Positions 1-8,763 of a stretch of 64,000 bases of DNA are shown piece after piece. The position numbers and the translations under genes are program-made. A model generated the notes under the pieces. The model was given only the letters and a program-made list of their open reading frames with translations. It ran no database searches and had not been told where the DNA came from. Position 1 is the first letter of the stretch; every line of letters begins with the position of its first letter. The stretch comes from Nicotiana tabacum. Lineage: Eukaryota > Streptophyta > Magnoliopsida > Solanales > Solanaceae. The DNA lies in contig NC_134082.1 in NCBI RefSeq assembly GCF_000715075.1, positions 210,251,948-210,315,947 of the forward strand, in the 5' to 3' direction.

Positions 1-1013
1 TGAGTCTCCCACAACACTGAAGTCGTCCATGAATACCTCCAAAATATCTAAAACCATATCGATGAAAATGACCATCATACACCGCTGAAATGTAGCCGGT
101 GCATTACACAACCCAAATGGCATCCTAGAGAAGGCAAAGGTACCATAAGGGCAAGTGAAGGTGGTCTTCTCCTGATCTTTCGGAGCTATCAAAATTTGGT
201 TGTACCTAGAATACCCATCCAAGAAACAGTAGAAGGCACGCCCAGCAAGTCTGTCTAGTATCTGATCAAGAAAAGGCAATGGAAAGTGATCCTTGCGGGT
301 CACCTTATTCAACTTGCGGTAATACATGCACACCCTCCATCTGGTGACAGTTCTAGTAGGAATCAACTCATTTTGTGCATTGGTCACCACGGTCATACCA
401 CCTTTCTTTGGCACGCATTGCACCGGCGAAGTCCAAGAACTATCGGAGATGGGGTACACAACCCCGACATCCAACCACTTGATCACCTCTTTTTCACAAC
501 TTCTTGCATTGCTTCGTTCAACCTCCTTTGATGTTCCAAGAAGGGCTTTGCATCATCTTCCAAAATAATCTTGTGCATACAGAATGCGGGTCTTATCCCC
601 CGAATATTAGCTAAGGTCCATCCATTTGCCTTCTTCCGCTTTTGGAGCACCGCTAATGTGGCATCAACATGCATGTTAGTAAGACAAGAGGAAATAATAA
701 CTGGCAAAGTTGAACTAGGGCCTAAGAACTTATACCTGAGGTGTGGAGGCAATGGCTTCAACTCCAGCATCGGAAGTTCCTCGATTGAGGGCTTTGTTGG
801 TGGAAGCTTCTTATTCTCAAGATCCAAAGAGAGTTTTCTATGCTCATAAGAGTAAGAGCCCATTCCGTGTAAAGCATTAATACATCCCACCCCGCCTTCA
901 TCCTCATTTACATCAAGATTCAACAAAACCACTTCTAGAGGGTCCTCCACATTGATCATTGCAATAGTATCATCAATTATCACTACTGTAACAAGATCCA
1001 TAAATGAGAACAC
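1..1013 (-). pseudogene. Athila pol fragment: linker and N-terminal half of reverse transcriptase
   Basis: Minus-strand translation gives a linker (about 1013-560) and then reverse transcriptase running off the window. RT landmarks are the block QEKTTFTCPYGTFAFSRMPF, GLCNAPATFQRCMM, and FMDDFSVVGD, where FMDD is the YxDD-type catalytic motif. An in-frame stop at about 480-482 follows EVVKKR and separates the linker from VIKWLDVGVVYPI, which belongs to the same polyprotein. Another stop near 1026 separates this from the upstream protease ORF. Both look like point mutations, because homology continues in frame. It would copy element RNA into DNA in virus-like particles if intact. It is non-functional as read and truncated by the window edge. 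Confidence 0.85.
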
Positions 1014-1028
1014 TTCAGTACAGTTTTG

Positions 1029-2075
1029 CTACTTCATTGACTTGCACACATGAAAGACCACTTTTTCATTACCCACTCGGAAAGTGAGTTCCCCTGCTTT
1101 CGCATCAGCTAAGGCCTTCCCAGTTGCAAGGAAAGGTCTTCCCAAGATTATAGGCACTTCAAAATCGACCTCGTAGTCAAGAATCACAAAATCAGTCGGC
1201 AAGATAAATTTGTCCACCCGGACAAGAACATCATCAATAATACCCAATGGTCTCTTCATTGATCTATCCGCCATTTGCAATCTCATGGAAGTCGGCATCG
1301 GTTGCCCAATACCCAAAGTCTTGAAAACTGAGTAGGGCATCAAGTTGATACTTGCCCCCAAATCACATAGAGCTTTTGCAAAGTCTGCACTACCAATAGT
1401 GCAGGGAATGGCAAAAGCACCGGGGTCTTCTAGCTTCGGAGCCATAGAATGCACTATTGCACTAACTTGGTGGATCATCTTGATAGTCTCACAATCCATG
1501 GATCTTTTCTTTGTCAGCAAGTCTTTCATGAATTTAGCATAACCCAGCATTTGCTCTAAAGCCTCCACCAAAGGTACATTAATGGATAAGCTCTTCATCA
1601 TGTCATTAAACTTCTTAAACTGATTCTCATTTTTTTGCTTCGCTAGCCTTTGAGGATAAGGTGGAGGTGGCATTGGCAAATGAGTCTTGGCTTTAGGCAC
1701 AACCGTTTCTTGCATGTCTATTACGTGTTCCCTAGACGGGTTCACGTCATTCTGAGTCTCTCCCTCTGCATCTTGAATATCAATCCTCACTTCCTCATTC
1801 ACCTTCTTATCAATCACATTTTCAACCACCAAAGGGATCTCATCCTCTTGCAACTCAACTTTATCACTCAAAATTTCTTTTTGTTTGGAGGCATTCGCAT
1901 CACCGCCTCGTTCATTTCTTGTAGTTACCGAAATTATATGCCTGGAATTATTCCCACCTTTCGGGTTTACTACTGTATCACTTAGTAGAGCCCCCTTAGG
2001 GTGAGTATTCAAGGATTGGGAGATTTGGCCTAATTGAACCTCCAAGTTTCTAATTGAAGTATTGTAGGAAGCCAA
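1029..2075 (-). pseudogene. Athila gag C-terminus and retropepsin-type protease
   Basis: A 348-codon open stretch. The N-terminal part is a low-complexity gag tail. A proline run (MPPPPYPQRLAKQKNENQF) leads into the conserved block FKKFNDMMKSLSINVPLVEA, typical of Athila-like polyproteins. The aspartic protease follows, with DLGASINLMPYSVFKTLGIG (D-x-G catalytic motif) and the downstream ILGRPFLATGKALAD flap-region motif. The protease would process gag-pol. A stop at about 2076-2078 separates it from the upstream Q/N-rich linker, and one at about 1026 separates it from RT. The domain looks structurally complete, with both hallmark motifs present. Confidence 0.85.
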
Positions 2076-2603
2076 CTAAGCATCAGAGTCCGCATTCTTT
2101 TTCATCATTTGTTCAAACATCATTTCAATTCTCCCCATTTCATTGTTGGAGGAACTAGGACCTTAGGATGGAAATGAGGGTGGATTGTTCGGTTGTTGAT
2201 ACATTAGGGGCCTTTGAAAGCCTTACCCCTGATCTTCTTGGTTGCCATTGTTCCAACCACCCTGATTGTTGTTTCCACCCCAGTTGTTGTTGTTGCCATT
2301 CCAATTACCCTGATTGTTCTGGTTGCCCCAATTGGAATTTTGGTTGTTGTTCCCCCAATTACTATTCCCTTGTTGTTGTTGATTGCCCTAATTGCCTTGG
2401 GGTCTCCATTGTTGTTGGTTGGAAGAATTGCCCCTTTGGCTTTGATAATTGTTCACATATTGAACTTCTTCATTCTGCACATCATAACCATCATCTTGGA
2501 GTCCACCACTATCATTGTCATATTGATCTGAACTCCCTTAGTTCTGTTGACCTCTTTGTCTTCTTTTGTTTACTAACATGTTGACACCCTCCATAGCATT
2601 TAC
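2076..2603 (-). pseudogene. Athila gag linker rich in Asn/Gln/Gly/Trp
   Basis: Between the gag core and the protease the minus strand reads, with stops, through a strongly biased segment (about 2220-2430) of repeated N, Q, G and W residues of the pattern NNQGNWNGNNNNWGG. No zinc knuckle is visible here. It is continuous in position with gag upstream and the protease downstream, so it is the polyprotein spacer and not an independent gene. The plus-strand open frames across it are shadows of this bias. Confidence 0.7.
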
Positions 2604-3524
2604 TTAGTGTGGATTTTGAACCTGTTGTAACTGTGCCTTTGCTAGCTGCTTCATTGTTGTTGTCAGCTCTGCTATTGTCTGCCCATGATCATGTAGCTCT
2701 TTGTGCAAGTGAGTGACCGTGGAGTCACCCTGTGGCACATTGGCTCTACTTTTCCAAGCGAAGGATGTGTTAGCCATCTCATCAAGAATGTCACAAGCCT
2801 CATCATAAGACAGCTTCATGAAATTACCCCCGGCAAGTTGGTTCACTATGCACTGATTTGTTGTGTTAATGCCCTGGTAGAATGTTTGTTGTATCATTGC
2901 CTTATTCATATCATTGTTGGAATATTCCTTTACCATGGTTCTGTATCTCTCCCATATCTCATGTAATGGTTCAGTGGGCTCCTGCTTGAAAGCTAAGATC
3001 TCATCCCTCAATGCTGCCATGTGCCCCGACGAGAAAAACTTTGCAATGAATTTATTTGCCAACTCATCCCAAGTAGTGATGGAATGGTTGGGAAGTCGTT
3101 CAAGCCAATTTAATGCCTTCCCTCTAAGTGAGAAAGAGAATAATCTCAACCGAAGTGCATCCTCTGACACATTAGTTTGCTTGCTCCCCCAACAGGTATC
3201 CACAAAACCCTTGAGATGTTTGTAAACATTCTAATGGGGAGCACCCTTGAAATACCCTCGTTGCTCCAACAAAGTCAGCATCACATTTGTAATTTGAAAA
3301 TTGCTCGCCCGGATTCGGGGTGGGACAATTGCACTAGTATATCCTTGGTTGGGAAGCACTCGAGGAGCCACTCTTGGAGGTGGCGGGGGAGGGTCTAGAA
3401 CATTATCATTGGCCTGGCGGCCTCTCCTTTGAGCTTGAGGTACTATAGGAACCTCATCATCAATATTGTCATTTACCTCCTCCCCCGGCAGAAGATATCC
3501 AAGAGGTGCATTGTTTGTTGCCAT
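2604..3524 (-). pseudogene. Athila gag (Retrotrans_gag capsid domain)
   Basis: Starts at ATG 3524 (MATNNAPLGYLLPGEEV), 95 bp inside the PBS. A proline run (DPPPPPPRVAPRV) is followed by the capsid domain, with LFSFSLRGKALNWLERLP, TTWDELANKFIAKFF and EPLHEIWERYRTMV, all characteristic of the retrotransposon gag family. A stop at about 3231-3233 (after KGAPH) splits the N-terminal 97 residues from the remaining 199 or so, which stay collinear in the same element. It would form the virus-like particle shell. The domain ends at QQVQNPH. It is a decayed copy because of the internal stop, but most of the domain is intact. Confidence 0.85.
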
Positions 3525-3618
3525 TTTGTACCTGAATTTGCGACACACACAAATTAGTAACGCAGAAGAAAAGAAGAACAATACACAAAACTATTTAGAT
3601 AGATAGCCAAAATTGTTA

Positions 3619-3638
3619 GCTCCCCGGCAACGGCGCCA
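3619..3638 (-). other. Primer binding site, tRNA-Asp type
   Basis: The minus strand reads TGGCGCCGTTGCCGGGGAGC, starting 5 bases past the LTR end. The first 18 bases are the exact complement of CCA plus the 3' end of the tRNA-Asp gene found at 43478-43549 in this window. This fixes the element's direction and the LTR edge. Confidence 0.9.
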
Positions 3639-3643
3639 AAAAG

Positions 3644-5146
3644 TGATCGGTGTCAACCCTACACCACTACAAAGTGGCGAGAGCAGTTGAAGCAGCTTTT
3701 ACCCGAGATGGTCGAGATCGAATCCACAGGGAGCTAGAAGTGGGAATTGGATTCCTATCTAAACTAGTAGTGTGTAGTGCTCTTAATTGCACTTCCAATC
3801 ATCTTTGGTTGTTTGATACTTCTAATTTTTATGCTAATAGTATTCCAAATTAAACTAAGAGTGATTGCTTGTAAAGTTTTCTAAATAGTTAAAGAGGCAC
3901 TAGGGAAGTGACTTTCTCCTAGGTGAATACTGGGCGGGATCTAAAGCCTAAGGCAAAGAAGTTATGTTGGGGATTGCGATATAGCCAATGCACGGAATTA
4001 CTAACTTTATACCTCTCGGTAGCTTGAGTGACTTTGCCCTAATTGACTTTCTCAAGACCAATTGGGTATCAAGATTGTGTAAGCAATATAGGCTCAAGTC
4101 GGATATTACCATCTCTAGGTTTAACCCTTCAATTGGGGCTATCAATCTCTTGATTACACCCTAATTCCTTATTGGACTAATTTTCCTAGACTCAAGCTCT
4201 CTTTCTCAAGAAGAGCCCAAGTCAAATAAGCACAAATTAGTGTTTGCAACCACTAATTCAACATGAAAAACCCAAATCAGTCCAAATATCAACTACTCAT
4301 AAACATCTAAGCCTTAAATCAAAAGACTCATCAAATACCCACACTAGGGTTGAGCCACAACCCTAGCTAATAGGTCTAGCCACTCATAATAATGGAAGAA
4401 AACAGAGAAATACATGAAGAATAACCCATAAGATTTAATTACAAACTAAGATAATGAAGATTCAGTGTTAAAGTAGCTACAAATTACTCAAAATAGAACA
4501 AAACAGTCGTTCACGTGCTCTGGAGTCTAACAGATTACAAAAGATACCCTAAAAATGTGAAAAGAAAGTATTTATACTGGGCCGAATTTTCTGGACAAAA
4601 ATAACCCTGACGAGGTACTGCGGTCCGCATAAAATGCATTGCGGACCAAGATAAGGCTTCTTGGCTTGATTATAACTTCTCTGAATCTGGCCACCGCGGG
4701 CCGCATAAAATGCATCGCGGCCGCGGTGGCTTCAACTGCGGTCCGCACAAAAAGGACCGCAGACCGCATTGACTTCTATCTTCAAACTCCCAACTCTCTG
4801 AACCCCCCTCTCCGCGGACCGCACAAAATGTATTGCGGCCACAAGAAATCCTTCGCGGACCACATTGCCTTAGTCTCCAAAAGTGCACCTCTCTGAATCT
4901 TCTCACTGCGAACCGCACTAAATGGATTGCGGCTGCAGTGGGTCTGTTGTAGCTGTGCTTTGACTTGTTCTTGGTACTTGTGTATGTTTCACTCCTTTTT
5001 TGAGCTGGTTTTGACTAATTGTCACGTTTTTTACCAAACCCTGCAAACAAGTACAACATGTAAGCCTTTGGGACTATTTTGTATATATTTTTAATCAAAA
5101 CTCAAGTAAAAAGGAGTGTAAAATGAACTAGAATCCCTAGTTATCA
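3644..5146 (-). repeat. 5' LTR of the Athila-type element
   Basis: On the minus strand it runs from TGATAACTAGGG (5146) to ACACCGATCA (3644), about 1503 bp with TG...CA ends, followed directly by the PBS. No coding potential. It contains a CG-rich patch (about 4610-4930) with a repeated CGGTCCGCA-like motif, which accounts for short open frames on both strands there. The partner LTR is outside the window, so the ends are inferred from the PBS on one side and the broken pol on the other. Confidence 0.8.
4612..4935 (-). repeat. Degenerate internal LTR sub-repeats (GCGGACCGCA motif)
   Basis: Within the Athila LTR, short units of the form GCGG(A/T)CCGCA...AAATGCATTGCGG recur about six times in 320 bp. 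They are imperfect and partly palindromic (CGGTCCGC / GCGGACCG). They produce spurious Arg-rich open frames. No function is inferred. Confidence 0.55.
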
Positions 5147-7855
5147 GAGGACCAGGAAAAGACCAGCTTCATCACTCACCAAGGGACGTACTGCTACAGA
5201 GTCATGTCATTCGGTTGAAAAATGCATAGGTGACCTATCAGAGGGTCACCAAGATGTTCAAAGAGCAACTTAGCATAACGGTGGAATTCTATATAGACGA
5301 CATTTTAGTCAAACCAAAAAGAAAAGAGGACCATATCGACCACCTGAGGGAAGCCTTTGACCTACTTAGGGGATATGGCATGAAGCTGAACCCCTAAAAG
5401 TGTGCCTTCGATGTGACCTCGGGAAAGTTCCTCAGCTTTTTGGTGTCGCAGAGAGGCATCGAGGTCAATCCCGACCAAATCAAGGTTATAGAAGGAATAC
5501 CTGAAATTTTGACCAGTAAGAAACATGTGTAGAAGCTGATCGGCCGTATAGCCGCCCTGTCAAGGTTTATCTCATGATCCTCTGACATATGCCACAAATT
5601 CTTCAACGTACTCAAAAAGGACAATGGACTCCAGTAGAATTCCGAATGCATCAATGCCCTAAGAGAATTAAAGGCATACTTGTCCTCGCCTCCTGTTATG
5701 CGCCAAGGCAGAACCTGGTAAACGTCTCTTAATCTACCTGGTCGTATTCGACATCGCAGTAAGCGCAGTCTTGGTCCGTGAAAACAAATGTATGCAATCT
5801 CCAATCTATTACATTAGCAAAACCCTGGTCGATGTCGAAACGAGGTATCCCCACCTCGAAAAACTAGCTCTGGCATTAGTTGTAGCTTCACGAAAGCTTA
5901 GACCCTATTTTCAATGTCACCCCATCTCGGTGGTCACGACCTTCCCCCTAAGAAGCATCCTACATAAACCCGAGCTATCAAGTAGATTGGCAAAATAGGC
6001 TATCGAATTAAGCAAGTACGATATAACATATCAGTCGCGAACAATAATAAAGTCGCAAGTACTCGCCGACTTCAGCGCCAAAATAATGCCTGAGGCCGAG
6101 CAAGAAGCCTCTCGTACCTCCCCCAATTTATCCGACCTATGGGTCTTGTACACGATAGTGCCTCCAACGCGTCAGGATTTGGACTGGGACTCGTGCTCGA
6201 GGTCCCAACAGGCGAAGTCACCCGCCAGTCCATACAGTGTCCCGACATGACTAACAATGAGGCAGAGTATGAGGTCGTAATTGCAGGACTGAAACTAGCT
6301 CTCAATTATGGAGCACGGCGAATCATCCTCCGATGTGACCCACAACACATCATCAACCAAGTCACAAGGACTTTCCAAATCAAAGAACATAGGCTACAAA
6401 AATATCAGGCAGAAATTCATAAGCACTGCCCGAGTTTGACGAGTGCCAACTCGACCAAATACCTCGAGCACAAAACATCGAGGCAGATGGCCTCGCCAAA
6501 TTAGCAGCGACCACCAAGAACATAAGCAGAAAAGAAAACGTGGTCACCCTCCTCCGTTCCTCAATAGACCAAATTGAGGTACGCACTATAAACTTGACTT
6601 GGGACTAGCGTAACCGTATTATGTCATATTTGCAGGACGAAGTGCTCTCACACGATAGAAAAGAATCCTAGAAGCTTCGAATACAGGCGGTTAGATACAG
6701 CATCATCAACCATGACTTGTACAAAAAAACGTTTGGTTGTCCCTTGGAAAAATGCCTAGGACTAAACCAAACTAGGTACGTCCTCGAAGAAGTACACAAA
6801 GGCCACTGTGGAGCCCATACCGGTAATTGTTCCCTCGTTAGATGCCTCATACGGGCAGGCTATTACTGGCCCACCATGAAAAAGGAAGTTGCCGACTTCA
6901 TTAGAGAGTGCGAACAATGCCAAAAATATGCTCCAATGATCCACCAAGCGGGCGAGCACCTCCACTCAGTCACATCGCCTTGGACATTCATCAAACAGGG
7001 GATGGACATCGTCGGACCCCTTCCAACAGGACGAGGTAATGTACAATTTCATTTGGTTTTAACTGACTATTTTTCCAAGTGGGTAGAAGCAAGTGCATTC
7101 GCCCAAATACGCGAACAGGAAGTTATCACATTCATATCGAGGAACATCATATGCCACTTCAGCATCCCCTAAGAAATCAGTTGTGACAACAGACCACAAT
7201 TCACCGGAAAAAAACCACCAAATTTTTAGAGAAATGGCACATCAAGCGAATACTCTCCACGCCATATCATCCCACAAGAAACGGTCAGACGGGTCCTCCA
7301 ACAAAACAATATTGAACATCATGAAGAGAAGCTTGGGGACGCCAAGGGACTGTGGCCAGAAATGCTACCGGAAGTGTTATGGGCATACCGCACCACGCCA
7401 AAAACAAGCATAGGAGAAATGCCATATTTACTAGTCTATGAAACTGACACAGTGATACCAGTCGAAGTCGGGGAACCAAGTTTGAGATACTTCGATGAGA
7501 ATGGACCAAGTAACGATGAAAGCAAAAATCAAGACCTCGACGAAATAGATGAGCGGAGAGACATGGCTTACGTAAGAATGATAGCTCAAAAACAGCAAGC
7601 AGAATGGTACTACAACAAAAAAGCCAAAGTCAGACCACTCAAGGTAGGGGACTACGTACTCAAAGCCAAAACACAAGCGAGCAAAGACCCACGAGAAGGC
7701 AAACTGGTAACCAATTGGGACGGACCATGCAAAATCACGGCGACAACAAACAAAGGGTCATTCTAACTAGAAACAATGGAGGGAAAACTACTACCAAACA
7801 ATTGGAACGTTCCCCGCCTCAAATACTTCAACTTCTAAAGACGGACGTCCTCTAA
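5147..7855 (+). pseudogene. Element A pol: RT, RNase H, aRNH, integrase (decayed)
   Basis: RT resumes in the middle of a codon block (QEKTSFITHQGTYCYRVMS) right at the Athila edge and shows the catalytic YIDDILVKPKRKEDH near 5290. Connection and RNase H follow to about 6070. A second RNase H of archaeal type lies at about 6139-6504 (SNASGFGLGLVLEVPTGEV, DMTNNEAEYEVVIAGL). Integrase spans about 6717-7760: HHCC-type zinc finger (HKGHCGAH ... CEQCQKYAP), catalytic core (GMDIVGPLPTGRGN; second Asp in SCDNRPQF) and C-terminal part (WAYRTTPKTSIGEMPYLLVY, GDYVLKAKTQ). At least ten stops or frameshifts break the frame, including stops near 5217, 5397, 5531 and 7171. It cannot encode active enzyme. 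Confidence 0.85.
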
Positions 7856-8130
7856 GTTGTACTCTTTTTCCCTCACCCAGGTTTTGTCCCAGTTGGGTTT
7901 TCTCGGGGAGGTTTTTAATGAGGCGACAAAGGGGACGTCTCAAAATTTAGGTATTAAGTTCATCACCCCGCCTATCGAATACTTCTCTAGGTCGAGCGAT
8001 GAAGGGACTAGATAGACTGGGACTCCTCGAATGTCTGTACAGACCAAATAGAAACATGTAATATTCTCCAATGAATAATAAACAAAGCAGTATATGACAT
8101 TCTTACACAACTCCACCAATTTTACACATC
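7856..8130 (+). other. Element A post-pol untranslated segment
   Basis: Between the integrase end and the tandem array. It carries the segment TTTTGTCCCAGTTGGGTTTT followed by TCTCGGGGAGG, which I recognise as common just after pol in this kind of element. No open frame of note. Confidence 0.5.
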
Positions 8131-8640
8131 ATGCCAACGCAAAGGAAATGTACATTCGACCTCGCTCGAACTAACTTACATTCGACCTAGCTCGAATTAA
8201 CTTACATTCGACTTCGTTCGAACTAACAAAGAAATGTACATTCAATCTCGCTTGAATGATATTCTAAGTCTACATTCGACCTCGCTCGAATTAACTTACA
8301 TTCGACCTCGTTCGAATTAACAAAGGTAATGTACATTCGATCTCGCTCGAATGATTTTCTAAGTCTACATTCGACCTCGCTCGAATTAACTTACATTCGA
8401 CCTCGTCCGAATTAACAAAAGGAAATGTACATTCGATCTCGATCGAATGATTTTCTAAGTCTACATTCAACCTCGCTCGAATTAACTTACATTCGACCTC
8501 GTTCGAATTAACAATGCAAATGTACATTCGATCTCGCTCGAATTATTTTCTAAGTCTACATTCGACCTCGTTCGAATCAATCTACATTCTACCTTGCTTA
8601 ACTTACATTCGAGCTCATTCGAATCGACCTACATTCAACC
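8131..8640 (+). repeat. TTCGA-rich tandem array of element A
   Basis: The basic unit is about 27-34 bp with the core TTCGACCTCGCTCGAA, or variants with one or two changes. These are arranged as a higher-order unit of 95-96 bp, with the marker TCTAAGTCTACATTCGACC at 8263, 8358, 8454 and 8549. Each higher-order unit carries three 16-bp near-palindromic cores. The ends are degenerate. Tandem repeats in the 3' untranslated region are known for Tat-lineage plant elements. The minus-strand open frame here is an artefact of repetition. Confidence 0.85.
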
Positions 8641-8763
8641 GACCGAAAGTTAGGGACTTTCTCACAAAAAGAAGACATTCACGAGAAAGGAAAAAGAAAG
8701 AAGAGCCGAAAATACGCAACAAAAGACAACTGTTGCATTTCAATCATTCCATTCGAATATATT

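Larger units (their letters stand above)
1..5146 (-). mobile_element. Athila-type Ty3/gypsy retrotransposon, 5' portion (rest lies left of the window)
   Basis: Read on the minus strand the order is LTR (5146-3644), primer binding site, gag, Q/N-rich linker, protease, reverse transcriptase, then the window edge. Gag and protease-linker sequence resemble the plant Athila group, which also has LTRs of about 1.5 kb. The element abuts pol of a second gypsy element exactly at 5146/5147, so it inserted into that element. Integrase, RNase H and the 3' LTR are not visible here. A small number of in-frame stops interrupt it, so it is decayed but recognisable throughout. The lineage call is from motif recognition and has not been checked by alignment. 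Confidence 0.85.

Noticed and set aside
4572..4918. Overlapping Arg-rich frames on both strands
   Set aside because: Caused by degenerate GCGGACCGCA sub-repeats in the Athila LTR.
6072..7676. Several minus-strand frames of 60-80 codons
   Set aside because: Shadows of element A RNase H and integrase on the plus strand.
8291..8527. Minus-strand frame with repeated CKLIRARLNVDLENHS
   Set aside because: Product of the TTCGA tandem array of element A; no independent gene evidence.
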